Shown here: in pieces, positions 9,121 through 20,906 of the stretch
How the letters are laid out: every line of letters begins with the position of its first letter
Numbering within the stretch: the stretch's first letter is position 1
NCBI GenBank assembly: GCA_000708835.1
Contig: DF237747.1
Span: 1 to 31,946 of the forward strand
Length of the DNA: 31,946 bases
Direction of reading: 5' to 3'
Origin: Klebsormidium nitens
Taxonomy: Eukaryota; Streptophyta; Klebsormidiophyceae; Klebsormidiales; Klebsormidiaceae
The notes under the pieces: model-generated
What the model saw: the letters and a program-made list of their open reading frames with translations, nothing else
Database searches by the model: none
Told to the model about the DNA's origin: nothing
Program-made: the position numbers and the translations under genes

Positions 9121-12100
9121 ATGGCTGCGGGAGTTGCGATGGCCACGGTCGATGGCTTGCACGACGATCATGCTCCTACAGCAAACGTGAAGGCTGGGGA
9201 GCAGCGCATCCTAGATGGTATTACTGAGGTATGCCGCAGAGTACCACCTGGAGCGCACTGCATTGTCCTGTACTTCTGCATTGCCGCAAATTCAGGCCAA
9301 GTATATGGTTACGGATTACCACCATTGCAGCGAAGACCAACTTTTACTTCGAGTGTAAAAGGTGCTGTCACCAGCTGCTTACGCTACCCAGTGAGGCCTA
9401 CCGATCCAGAGCCAGAATACTAAAATGACAGTGGATAGTCATGCATTTTGTGAGACCGACGCACCCACTGAGCAGTTCTTAGCAAGTTCCTTCTTTCACA
9501 ATCACCACGGTCAAGGTGTACTACACATCAGGACCCAAACTGGGACAAAACCAGAATTATTTCGAAGACCAGCTCTATTGCAAAAGTCCGCTTCTGAATG
9601 ACCATATGGGCCGAAGAATTGGCTCCAGTTTACAACGTGAAGGCTCGCTTGTTCTGAGCACGATAAATCTGGACATAATCACAAGTGCCCTTCTTCAGCT
9701 TTCTTTCTCGCTTCCTGACTTGAAAAGTGGCCTTCAAACGTGTCTCAATTGTTTGTTCACGCAGATGGTTGGGAACACGCCATTGGTGCGCTTGAAGCGG
9801 CTGACGGAGGGCGCCTATGGCGAAGTGTTGGTCAAGCTGGAGTTCCAGAATCCTGCGGGAAAGCGTCAAGGATAGGTGGGACATCTAACCCCTGAATGTA
9901 TAAGCTTGGGTCATTTGGCATAGCGCAGATATCCAAGCTCCACTGTGTGAAGAAGCACTTAACATAACCATATAAAAGCAAGGGTTAGTGAGTTTTTCTT
10001 AAAGGTCCTCCCCCTGCGCGCCGATTGAGGAGCCTTCTCATCCAGTCTTAATCGGAATGAAAACACGCAAGCTGTGTTGCAACTTATTCCGACCTTTGCT
10101 CTTGAATCGATCAGACGCTCAGGAAGGGTACAAGCCTGGAGGGCTTCTTCCACCTGCATAGCAATAACAAAGAGCTGCATCTTTGCAGGATTGCAAAGGG
10201 CATGATCGAGGAAGCGGAGCAGAAAGGGGAGCTTATTCCTGGGAAAGTGAGGCTTTTTTATCGGAGGCTTTTTATCTGCAGCTACTTTGTTCCGCTTTCT
10301 GTTTGTATGGAGCATCCAGATTGGATCAAGCACTCTGGTAACATACAATAAGTACACAGGTGATGCTAGATATTTCCTACGAGTACATGGACTGTAACAT
10401 GTCCTGTTAAGGACGTTGTGCAAAGATTGTATTCATCCCAGCGATCCACTTTCTGCCGATTTCTGGCAGTCTAGAGGACCGGGGCAAGATGAAGAAGTGG
10501 CCTAACTTGGACATTCAATTTCCGGTTATCGAGAATGTTATTAGTTCATCATTTTCCAAGATGTGCTATCTCAACGTCATCTCATCATGATCTACTTTCA
10601 GAATCTGGTAGTGGGTTCACGGACGCGCTCCGAGCAGGTTCCAGAGAGTAAAACTACTCTCAGGATGCCTAATCTTCCAACTCTCGAAGGTTTGCGCCAG
10701 ACACTTTGCTCTTACGCAGGCTTCTCGCAAGGATAACGAGCAGGGTCAAAACTTGGGACATTTCATCTTTGTACTGGAAATTTAGTTGTCCCACGGTTGT
10801 GCAGTAGTCTTTCGTAATCTGGTGTGGAGGGCTTCTCGAAGGGACCTCTTGAATGGAGATACTTGTTTGTCGTTTCATGTTCGTAACTATCTTTCCGTTG
10901 TTTTGTTTCTCTTTCAAAAGGATAGAATGTCTCTGTGCTGCAGAGCGTGATTGTCGAGGGCACGAGCGGGAACACCGGCATCGGCTTCGCTGCGATGGCG
11001 TGCGCCAAGGGTTACCGGCTGATCCTCGTGATGCCAAACTCTGTCAGCCTCGAGCGGCGCTTCATCATTCGATCCTACGGAGCAGGTGAAGCCCTAGAAA
11101 TTCTCCTTTCCCTATCTTTCCTTTCGGTTGTGCCATTGAAGTTGCTTTCAGTTGCTTTTACTGAGATTAAGAAAGCTGATAAAGCCGGGGAGGGGAAAGG
11201 AGAAAGTCGAAGCCCGTTTTTTCAGTCGTTTGTGAGTATGCCACAATCGTTTGTGGGTGTGCCACAGCGACCCATTGGCCCACTTCGACGGTTTCTGGTC
11301 GCCGAGGCGTAACGGGTCTCAGGACGTCCTCTTTAACCGCCAAGGTTCGATGGTGACGGAGGTTGTGCGCAGACATACGGAACTGTTGGGTGTTCATAGG
11401 ACGCAGAACATTCAATCGGCACAAACTGAAAAGGGCGCTTTCAGCCGCGATCCGCTTAAAAGAGTCAGCGCTGTTGATGTCAGACGTTTCCTAAGACGCA
11501 TGATAATGGTTTGAGCGGGCTCTGGAAGTACAGAGCTGGTGCTGAATGACGTTACTTCGATGATGGTGTTAACGGACACTTTTGTCGACGCACAGAGTTG
11601 GTGTTGTGAGTTTTCTTGGACGATTGATATTGGTGTGAAAGGACTCTTGAAGTACAGAGCTGGTGCTGACGGGACAATACTTAGATGATGGTGTTAACGG
11701 GCTCTTTTGTCGCAGCGCAGAGCTGGTGTGTGAGACGTTTTCTTAGATGCATGATAATGGTGTGAACGGGCTCTCGATGCACCGAGCTGGTGCTGTTGGG
11801 CGTTTCTTAGACGCATGATGATGGTGTGAACGGGTTCTTGAAGTACAGAGCTGGTGCTGCCGGACGTTACTTAGTTAATGGTACGAACGGACTCTTTTGT
11901 CGACGCACAGCGTTGGTGCTGTTGGGCGTTTCTTTGACGCATGATGGTGGTGTGAACGGGCTCTTTCTTCGACGCACAGAAGCTGGTGCTGATGGATGTT
12001 TCTTAGACGCAGATAATGGTGTTAACGGGCTCCTTCTCTGAAGTACAGAGCTGGTGCTAACGGACGTTTCTAAAACACAAAACACTTGGTGTGAACAGAT

Positions 12101-15100
12101 TTGGTGCTGATGGACGTTTCTTAGACGCAGATGATGGTGTTAATCGGCTCTTTTTCCGACGCGCAGAGCTGGTGCTGATGGACGCCGCGGTAGGCATCAA
12201 GGGCATCCTGAAGAAGGCACGTGACCTGGCCAACGAGATCCCGCACGGGTGGTACTGCGACCAGTTCGACAACCATGCGAACCAACGGGTAAGAAGCACG
12301 TTGTCACGAGGGTCTCTAGAACAATCTTAGGCGCACTAGATGTTTTTCATATGCAAACCATGGAGAATCAGCTGCGGTAAGAAAAACGCCCTGAAAAGGA
12401 TTCTCCCCATTGCGCAGACTCACTATCACACCACGGGCCCCGAGATCTGGCGCGACACCGCCGGCAAGGTTGATTTCTTCGTGGCGGCTGTGGGAACGGG
12501 GGGAACGATCACGGGCGCCGGGCGGTACCTCAAGGAGCAGAACCCCGCCATCAAGGTCAGCTTTGAGCCCTTTCTGAGATTGCTAAAATCAAGGTTTCGG
12601 CGGGTCTGCTTCAACTTGCATTCCGGCGGCTTCCCTGTCTTTGCTCCAGGTTGTGTTTTGGCGGGACTCGTTCACCTGCTCCAAATCATGTTTCGGCGGA
12701 ATCCGTTTGTCTCCTCCAACTTGACTTTCGGCGGACTTCATTTACTTGATCCGAATCGTGTTTCGGCGGACTCCGTTCATCTGCGCCAAGGTGTGTTCCG
12801 GCGGCTCCTCGTCCACCTGGGCCATCCCATCTTTGATTCCAGATTGCTCTGAACCAGTTTCTTGAACGCGTGTCTCAGTGAAAATTGTGGCTGGAAAATC
12901 TCTTTCCCTTTCGGTAGCCTTAGCTCGTGGGCTTTTTGGCGGGAACCCTTTCGCTCTGTGTAATTTCCACGAGCAGGGTACCTTTTGCAATGAACTGAAC
13001 GAAGTGACACTTTGGAACGGCCTGGAAAAGCGACTGGACTTTACGATGCAGGAGCAGACTCTTATATCGAGCAGGTTGACGAAGCGTTCCGGACACAGAT
13101 CGCAGCAGCGTGAAAGCAGACTGTCGTTCCTTTCTCTTCGTCATCTGTATGCCCTTGATCCTCGTCCTTTTGTCTTGGTCTTCCGTCTTTCTCACCTCTT
13201 TCCGACCCGTTCGTCCTGGCCCGTTTGCTCCGCCCCCTTAAAGCATTCCCTCTTGTCTTAGGCCGCAAAAAGTCCTCCACGCATCGGTCACTACTGGGGA
13301 GAAGTAACTTCACCGGAGCTTTGTCAGGCTTGGGTTACATGCCTGTTTTAAATGGAGCGGATTAGCGCCTGGTATTGCCCGGTAACCAGTCTTGGATCAA
13401 AAGCAAAATCGTCACAAACCACCGTTGGTTATCGCCCTGTAACCGGTTCAGGAGCGAAATCGTCTCAAATCTCGTTGGTGATCGCCTCGTATGCAGTCTC
13501 GCGTAAAGAGCAAAAACGTCACAAATGTCGGGGCGGACGGGGACCGCTTATAAGTGCGCGAGCAGAACGTACGGCTAAAGGAAGAACGACTACGGGGGGG
13601 TTGTCGGGGAAGGTCAGCGGACGCTGCTCGGGCGTGGCGGCGTTACTGAGATGTTGGATCACACACAACCGTCATTGCTATCGAGTCTAAGGTGCCGGGT
13701 TGATGGGGTTATGAGAGGACGGTTAAGATACGACGGAATCACATCCTACTTTATAAATACAGAAAAGTAATAATCGCCGCTGAGTTATGGCATTGTTGCA
13801 GGTTGTGGCGGTGGAGCCTTCAGCCAGCCCGGTGCTGAGCGGCGGCAAGCCGGGGCCGCACAAGATTCAGGGGATGGGCGCGGGGATCCTCTCGCAGAAC
13901 ATGGACCAGCCGTTGTTCGACGAGATTATCCAGGTACGCGGTTGAGGTAAAATCCCTCACATCTATGGCAAACAGAACTCATCAAAGAATCAAACGTTTT
14001 TGCGGCATTCCCCGAAGAAGAGCGAAGCTATAAGACACTGCGCACTTTAAAGACATTCGATTAATGCTGTGGAGCAGAAATGAAAATAATCCTCTTATTA
14101 GGCCGTCAGCGATGAAAACAATGATAAACGCCGAAAGTGCTTGGTCCTTTGACACTCGTACAACAGGGAAGACTCGTTGCAGAGGGGAAGTGCCGCTTAG
14201 TGCAAGATTTACAGAACGGAGCGACCGTTAACTTCAGCTTCTGACGAGCTTGCAAGTTGTGGTGATCCACAAAGCACCGAATCGTGCGCAGTTCATTGTG
14301 TCCACATATGAGCGGTTGTCATTCGGAAGATGGTCGGTACCTAGCAAGTCTAGTGTTGAAGGGGCAAATGACCCGGAACCAGTCTGCACTGCGGTGTGCG
14401 ATCAATTCCCAGCCAAGTCGCCAAAGGTGATGTAGGGTACCTAGTCTTACAGGTTCCAAAGACTCCTGGTACTGCTTGCGCCTCCGCGTCAACGAGGCGG
14501 TGCTCGACCTCTCTCAATACACCACAGGGATCTCTCCTTAAAAACGTATTACCCCCGTTCATCTCTTCGAAGAAAGCTGATCGCAAACTTCCCACCGTGG
14601 CCGACGCCTTCCCTTCCGAAGAAGCGAGTCTCAGGATCTCCTATGCCTTGCAGGATATGTTCGTTAACGTTGGGGCGAAAATCGAAGCCCGTGAACCTCA
14701 AGCCTACGTTTCCACTGCTTTGCGGACTGAGTTCTTCAATCTTGTCGAGATTTAAGACTTGTTCAAGCCCATTTATCCACAGGTTGCTGACAGCGACGTT
14801 TTCGACATGGCCCGCGCCTTGGCTTCAAAAGAGGCGCTCCTGTCAGGGATCTCGGCGGGCGCCAACGTGCTTGCGGCGCTCCAGATCGCGCGGCGGCCCG
14901 AGAACAAGGGCAAGCTCATAGTGGTGAGGCGGACACCTTTAGCGGGTTTTCCGGCTGAGCGTTCTTGGCCAGACGTATAAGGAGCAACAGCGGCGCCAAA
15001 AGATGCTATTGAGCGATCCAGTCATCTGAATTGATCTCGGAGGGGCGTGGAGGCACGGGACATGATGTGGAGTTTAGGACAAGAGTGCAAAATTCTTGCG

Positions 15101-15416
15101 GGCGCAAGACGGATGCTCTGAACAATCACAGGGAAGCGAAGGGAAGAGATGGCTGGTCGAGTGATACGTCTGATTGCTCTCGGGTTTGTCGCTTGCAACA
15201 TGACCCGGCTACTCTTCTTGTAAAAGTTGTCCTCTCGGTTTATGTATGTAGGTTACCACCAGAATAAATTCGAACAGCTTTGCTTTTCCTGACATGTTTG
15301 CCCTTCTGCTTTTGCAGACTGTCATCCCTAGCGGGGGCGAACGCTACATCTCCACTGGGCTCTACGACCATCTCCGCGACGAATGCACAAACATGCCGCT
15401 CACTCCCCTGGAGTGA
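9121..15416 (+). CDS. cysteine synthase / O-acetylserine (thiol)lyase, with frameshift
   Basis: Makes cysteine from O-acetylserine and sulfide; PLP enzyme of the beta-family. Nine exons: 9121-9228, 9765-9875, 10189-10246, 10944-11085, 12167-12288, 12418-12555, 13802-13933, 14783-14923, 15318-15416. All introns are GT-AG and all phases agree if one extra A at 9860-9862 is discounted, giving a 349-residue product. Motifs in order: [19 protein letters not shown] with the PLP lysine (about residue 71); [11 protein letters not shown] (substrate loop); [45 protein letters not shown] (PLP phosphate loop); [25 protein letters not shown] with the pyridine-binding Ser; [14 protein letters not shown]. 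Plant cytosolic enzymes are about 325 aa; this one is some 24 residues longer at the N-terminus, which does not look like a clear plastid transit peptide, so cytosolic is my guess. As written, exon 2 reads NPAGKRQG then stops at 9873-9875; see finding. Confidence 0.95.
11465..12182. repeat. degenerate minisatellite in cysteine synthase intron 4, including the splice acceptor
   Basis: About eleven diverged copies of a 62-68 base unit. Each contains a version of ACAGAGCTGGTGCTG, then GACGTTTCTTAGACGCA, GATGATGGTGTTAACGGGCTC and a T/C-rich stretch. Copies of the AGCTGGTG core start near 11534, 11595, 11657, 11721, 11785, 11849, 11911, 11981, 12049 and 12101. The final one is the true boundary: CGACGCGCAG at 12157-12166 followed by the exon 5 start AGCTGGTGCTGATGGACG. 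The repeat unit therefore consists of intron end plus exon start. Confidence 0.9.
12595..12830. repeat. 35-base minisatellite in cysteine synthase intron 6
   Basis: Roughly seven tandem copies with a period near 35 bases, each beginning TT(T/C)(C/T)GGCGG and followed by a pyrimidine-rich stretch such as ACTCCGTTCATCTGCGCCAA. Copies differ at many positions. Unlike the intron 4 repeat, I see no clear similarity to the neighbouring exon edges. Confidence 0.8.
13372..13530. repeat. about 55-base tandem repeat in cysteine synthase intron 6
   Basis: Three diverged copies, each carrying a form of TCGCCCTGTAACCGGTT, then an A-rich piece (GCGAAATCGTCTCAAAT or GCAAAATCGTCACAAA) and GTTGGT. It is the second separate repeat in the same intron, about 540 bases after the 35-base minisatellite. 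Confidence 0.75.
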
Positions 15417-16816
15417 CCGTTGGCGAATGAAAGAATGTACGCCAAGGGCGTACGATTTTGTACGAGGGCGTTCTCGATCGGGTTGTAGGATCAGACAAAT
15501 TGTTTGAACTATTCGTTGATCAGTGAGCACAAAAAAGCCCTCTTTGGTACTAAGCTTGGCGGGAGTCTGCTTCAGGGTACACTTAGTCTTGCGGATTGTC
15601 AAATGACGGTTGGTGCGAAATTTACGAGACAAGCAGGGAAAACCAGAGTCGGGTTCGCTGTCGTTATTGCATTATACCTCCAGAGATAGCTAGAACAAGC
15701 GGCGGACTTCAGATCTAGTAAGCAACTTGAAGGGCGCTGCGCTACTGCAAACAATATGCTTTCCTAAAGTAGCACTGCCTCATGCTAGAAAGAGCTTACT
15801 TGCACTACATATGAGCGGCAGCTCGCTTGAGGACGAAGTCGGGGTCGTGTGTCTAATTAACGACCGTCGCCACGTTGAACTTGCAATGCACTCCGTGCAT
15901 CATCGATGCATATCCAACTTACGAGCCTGCGCCCCATGCAGCTCGGCAACTATGTACAATTGATCCGTCTGGCATGCCCTTCATGATCAGCATGTGCACC
16001 ACGAAGCTAGCTGATGCATGCAATTTGGCTGGTGAGCCTGCATGATCGAAGGGAGAATGGCGCGACGAAATAGCGAATAACACCATATCTAAGTTAGCAT
16101 CGATCCTACTGATGTATACATCGTATACTGTACTGCTTATATATATCATATTGAATTAGATCACCTTCGTGACTTTGGGCTATGACACCCACCGTCACAT
16201 ATGCGTCTGGCAGAAATCGAACCTAGAATCTATGTAATCGGTGTACTAAGCTCAAGCCTGGATTGAAACTTAGCTCCCGGCATCGCGCCGGCCCCCGCGG
16301 CACGGATTCGTCTCTGTTTTGCAAGCCGCGCCCACATGACAGTACTGATGCAGGCTTTACATGGACTGTCAGTGAATACTCTGGCATTTCCAATTGAGTC
16401 AGAAGCGACCGTAGACCCCGAAGGCAACCCAACTCTGCTTAATTCAAACACAAGGACTCGGTCCAAAATCGCAAGGTGACCTGCTTTGAAGTTATGCGGC
16501 CGCAAGATACGATTCGTCCATCAATATGAAAACCTATACATGTTCGCCATAAAGTTTGGCCTCTTCCTGGGCCCTAGTCTAACAATCTATGCATCCCGCA
16601 GAGGCCCCCAAACACTTTGTACAGTGAGAAAGTCCCGGCAACCGTCCTTCTAGACCACAAGCTGCTGTTTTATCTATATACAAAAGCAAGCAGTCTCCGT
16701 CTGCAAAACATGCACGTCCGTGGATCTTCTGAACTGATCTCTTCCATGTGGTCTACGTCAACTATATCTGCAAAGACTCAACTTCAGAGTGCGGCTACCC
16801 TCTCATCAACCCTAGC
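15417..16816. other. convergent 3' region
   Basis: 1.4 kb between the stops of cysteine synthase (plus) and the UPF0301 gene (minus). It should hold both 3' UTRs. Short ORFs (for example 15240-15632 minus and 15727-15963 plus) show no recognisable similarity. A GGTTCGATTTC string on the minus strand near 16215 resembles a tRNA B box but no tRNA folds around it. Confidence 0.4.
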
Positions 16817-19662
16817 TCAGACACCCCCTCTGTCGCGCTTCGATTTCCGGCTGATGTCAGCATACGGGCCTCCCATAAGCTCGTGAACCTGCTCCCATAG
16901 CACCACCCCTGACCGCCGGCTTATGGTCCCCTCGGCTTGCTCGAGGCTCAGGGGGTGCGTGATGATGTCAGCGCTGCACGCCGCCAACTGCCAGGTTCCC
17001 TCACGAAGCTCCCGGGCCAATTGTCCCCGACCCCACCTGCGGGGAAAAAGGAAACTAGCTATGAGAGAGACAGAACCCGTGTCAAATATTAACGTCCGAC
17101 AGTGAAAGCGAAAGTTGGATTGTACCTGAGCGCGGAGCAGATGAAGTATGGCTGTGAGGTTCCAGTGTGCCTAAGCAATTAGTGAGACTGATTGTCCACG
17201 CCACTTTTATGTCAGTATGGATGGAACTGTATGCATGAGAGAGGACACACGAGGTGAGGCTCAGGGCCACAGGAAGGTTCTCCGATGATGAAGAAGGCCA
17301 AAGTTGTAGTTCGACAACATCTGTCGAGTCCATGCAAACTGCAGTGGCTACCTATATAGCCGTTTGGCTGTTGCGAAGAGTACCAGTACTTGACAACGCC
17401 AGGAAAGGTACATAGCAAGTTTGTCCGGTTATGAACACGAGCGAATTCTGTGACTCTTGCTATTGCAACTGGGAAAAATAACCTCTTTTCCACATACCCG
17501 GCGTAACCAACACAGAAGCGGAAGCTGGACGCTTTGGCCTTCCCAGCCGCGATGAGGTCCGAAAGACGCCAGCACGCTGCCGGCTCCCCGAAAAACACAC
17601 CAGGGACTACCTCCTCGAACCCCTCGACATTGGTCTCGCCCGAGACCGCGAAGATCTTGCCCTGGCTGATGGGGCCACCTAGGTAGACGCGCTCATTTCC
17701 AAAGCGCTTCTGAAAGGGCAGCGGGAGGCGCGGCACTTTTTCGAAAGTGAAGGGCATGGCGTGGTTCAGGATGATGCCGAATGTGCCCTGCGGAAGAGAA
17801 AGGGGGAGTGAGGGGAGCTCGAGGAAAAGTACTTGCATCTCTTGTGAAAGTTCCTTGCTTTGAAGGGAGAATGCAAGATTTCAAGTCGAAACAATCGAGT
17901 CAATGGAGAATGTGTCTTGCAGGGTGGGAAGACCGACGTCGCCTTCAGAGTCTCGTTCCAACACATCTTTCCACCATTAAATCCTAGTTTCAAACCCCAG
18001 GTGACACAACTACTTACCTCGTCTGAATGGTCAAGCACCAGAATGACGCTCCTGTCAAAGTAGTCGTCCCCGTCCAGGATCGTCGACGCCAGCAAGAGGC
18101 AGCCTTTCTCCGGCTCCTCGATCGCGTGCGCCCACTCCCGTCCCTGGATTCGGACGGCCTGTGGTGGCTCGTCGTCCGACGGGTCCGAAACGGACAGAGT
18201 CGTTGGGGCCGGGCTAGTCTGTGCTTTGGCCTGGTGTTCTTGCGCGACTAGCTGGGCGCGAAAGGTGCGCCAGTCGGCTTTGAGAATCGGGGGCGCGTCC
18301 TGTTGCAGAGTTAATTAGCGGTAAAATCTACGTTTTCATACTCTATGAATTTCAGACCAGATTTTGAGCTGGGGTACGAAGGGGTTCTCCAGGACCAGGC
18401 TGTGAGCTTTAGTGGCACAAGTGTAAGTAAGATGGCTGTGAATTACGAGAGTCCTTGCAAAGGAAGGAGCTCAAGCGACGAGAGTGGGCTAAGTGTGGCT
18501 GTTTTCCTGAATCTAGGAATATGGCTGCCAACAAGAGGAGGCGGCGCGCGACCGAAGTTGCACCACATTGAAGTTGCCTCCCATTTTGTGAAGTAGTCCT
18601 CTGAGAAGCAAGTCTCTAAGTTTAGTCCTCTACTTTGAAAAATAGTACAGTGTGGCTCCTTGCACAACCAAACAGAACTTACGCAAGCGCATGTGAGAAG
18701 AGGCTTCAAGAATGGGTAATATGAATTTAAAACCAAGAAGAGGACACTTGTCAGTGAAAGGGACAGTTTATGAGGGGAAGTTACCTCATCAGAAGCTGGC
18801 TCTGAGCCAGACCCCATGCGGCCCCCAGACTCCGCATCACTGTTGTCTTGCTTCGCAGCCGCACACCAATTTCTTCGTCGCTGACACCGTTCATGACCTA
18901 CAAGATGCAACAATGTACCACGTTCTTGCATGCCGGTGCAGCATGCCAAAGCAACTTGCAGTCTGCATTTCCTTGAGCCAATTGTTTCGAAGACAGTCTG
19001 CATCCTCCTCACCCAATTGCATCTTTCAATTCCGCAAAAGCCTAAGACTGGTTTGTGAGTTGCACATTAAGAATCAACGTACTACCATAGGAGCAGGTAA
19101 ATTCTACCAGGGGTTTTGAAGGTATGACTTTTGATGCATCTGTATCCTGCCTGGTTGAACGTGTACAACCATCTTTGACTTTCTACTTCAACCAGTATTT
19201 CTCTGTTCAACCAGCTGCTTAGCTCATACAAAAGGTTCTTTCACAGCAGAGCGCAAAATCACTTCATTCACAAGCAGTTCGACGCGCAGAATGAAGTCAA
19301 GGAGAGGCGAAAGCCCATTGAAAACAACAGTCCCATGTCAAGAGTATGTGTCTAAGCGGATTGTCCTTCCGAGCTGCTTAACTGCAATTCCAATTGAAAA
19401 TCTGCCCTGAACAGCTACAATTCGTTCATAGAGACATTGTACATGAAAAGGGATTGGTAGACCTTGCACCTCGTTCCAAGCGTTGCTGTTGAGACGCCTT
19501 TCGCATTGGCAGCTGCTGACTCCGCTGCCTGAACACCTTCCTGATAAGAGCTTCGCATTGCACTGAAGCACAACAGTCCTGCCCCTCCAGGCTTCTGTAC
19601 TCAATCAGTCGCCCTATTTGTCGCCCACAGTTGAACACAACTGATGAGGTCGCCATGCTCAT
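16817..19662 (-). CDS. UPF0301/AlgH family (DUF179) protein, probably plastid-targeted
   Basis: Predicted 365 aa from five minus-strand exons: 19662-19470, 18897-18785, 18299-18018, 17787-17498 and 17036-16817. The total is 1,098 nt and all phases fit (1, 0, 0, 2). The first 100 residues start MSMATSSVVF, are rich in Arg, Ser and Gln, and contain RRRNWCAAAK, typical of a chloroplast transit peptide and its cleavage zone. DWRTFRAQLVAQE then precedes the domain proper from about residue 155: WAHAIEEPEKGCLLLAST, then DDYFDRSVILVLDHSDE, GTFGIILNHAM, VYLGGPISQG, VVPGVFFGEPAACWRLSDLI, FRFCVGYAGWG and GTWQLAACSADI, ending LWEQVHELMGGPYADISRK. These are the hallmarks of AlgH/UPF0301 in the expected order. 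The bacterial protein is about 190 aa; plant forms carry such an N-terminal extension. The biochemical role is not established to my knowledge. Plastid location is inferred from the N-terminus. Confidence 0.93.
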
Positions 19663-20202
19663 TGAAGAACCCAGGAAAGCGCCTGAGCCACAACTTCCAG
19701 CTTTTAGTACCTAGTAGATTGTACTGCTGCACGAAAATCAGCTGGTTGACCTGCTGATTTTAAGAAATGCATGTGCTCAATGCCCTATGTGGCCTCCATC
19801 TGCGCCAATCTCTCAACAGGCGGCCAAATTCAAAGTTGCTTTCTTTTCAAAATTCAGTCTCAAGTTGAAGGAGTTCTTCCACTTCTTGCCTTCTTGCCTT
19901 CAGAGTATCAATATTCTACATATATGAGGTTGCGGAATTCTTAAATCCCTCAGTTTTTGCCACCTGAGTTCGCCCTGACTTCGACGGAGGCCTTCGACAG
20001 AAGAGTTCGAAGAAGCTTCTTTGACATGATATCAAATTGAAAAGTATATCGTGTAGCTGTTCTTGGCTCGACATCGAACGTTTTGATACTCGAAAGTTAG
20101 GATAACCGGTTGACGTACCGAACAATAGCCAAGCCGTTAAATACCATCTAGGTACAATTTACAAAGCTTCTACGCACTTCGGCTTCTTCACAACGGAGAC
20201 TC
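19663..20202. promoter_or_regulatory. promoter side of the UPF0301 gene
   Basis: Upstream of the minus-strand UPF0301 start and before the fold-back elements. It should carry that gene's promoter and 5' UTR. I see no clear TATA box and no coding sequence. Confidence 0.35.
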
Positions 20203-20210
20203 ATAGGGTA

Positions 20211-20603
20211 TTCGCACCTAACATTTTCCGGCTGATCTGTTCTTTTCTCGCGGGTTTCTTGCGAGTTCTCGTCGATTCTGGCCATTTCGGCCGCAAGAAA
20301 ACTGACAGGCAACTTTTTCTTGTGGCGGCTTTTCTTGCCGGTTCTTGTGTGATGCATAGCTTATGCAGTTCACCCGCGTATGGTCGACTTTGGATACCAT
20401 CGACGCCGTCCGATTGCCGTCCGGTGCTAAGATCGAAGCCATATCCAGCCGTTCGATCACAGCAATTGGGCCGGGCAGAAAAGACTTGAGCAGAGTACAG
20501 CCCGGTGCGAATAACCGGTCTTTTCTTGCCTGTTCTGGCTGTTTTCACAAGAAAAGCGGCAAGAAAAGATCCACAAGAAAAGTTGAAATCCTTTAGGTGC
20601 GAA
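20211..20603. mobile_element. MITE-like fold-back element A
   Basis: A 393-base unit with perfect 11-base terminal inverted repeats, TTCGCACCTAA at the left and TTAGGTGCGAA at the right, flanked by TA on both sides. Further in, the arms pair again: ACTTTTTCTTGTGGCGGC (from about 20312) against the reverse complement of GCAAGAAAAGATCCACAAG (20559-20577 region), plus many TTTTCTTGCC/GGCAAGAAAA pairings. There is no transposase frame, so it would be non-autonomous. Short TIRs plus a TA duplication fit a Tc1/mariner-type MITE, but the family is not identified. Confidence 0.65.
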
Positions 20604-20605
20604 TA

Positions 20606-20898
20606 AGACTGGTGCGCCCTATTTCGGATGTTTTCGATTCCGGACGGGCAATGTTCGATCCGATTTTCGGACGGGTAAAACCAGGGTTTCACTCAGTGAA
20701 ATTGCAGTCGATTCGATACCGTTTTATTGCCAGATCGGAAAGTGGCCACGTCATCAAGCCGCGTTTCGATTTGCGAATAAAAAGCTATCGAACAGACTGC
20801 AGCTTCACAGAGTCAAACCCTGGGTTTACCCGTCCGAAAATCGGATCGAACATTGCCCGTCCGGAATCGAAAACATCCGAAATAGGGCGCACCAGTCT
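20606..20898. mobile_element. fold-back element B with about 130-base arms
   Basis: An almost perfect hairpin: the left arm starts AGACTGGTGCGCCCTATTTC and the right arm ends with its reverse complement. The outer 85 or so bases differ at about one position; inner parts of the arms (to about 20735 and from about 20769) are more diverged, leaving a loop near 33 bases. Both ends are flanked by TA (20604-20605 and 20899-20900), and the left TA is shared with element A. No protein is encoded. Confidence 0.75.
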
Positions 20899-20906
20899 TA
20901 CCCTAT

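Noticed and set aside
11826-12299. ORFs in cysteine synthase intron 4 with repeated NGLF-RRT-like peptides
   Set aside because: They follow the minisatellite period and occur on both strands; no independent start or splice context.
16190-16265. Possible tRNA on the minus strand (GAGCTTAGTA and GGTTCGATTTC)
   Set aside because: The D-arm-like and T-loop-like strings are only about 30 bases apart, too close for a tRNA, and no acceptor stem pairs.
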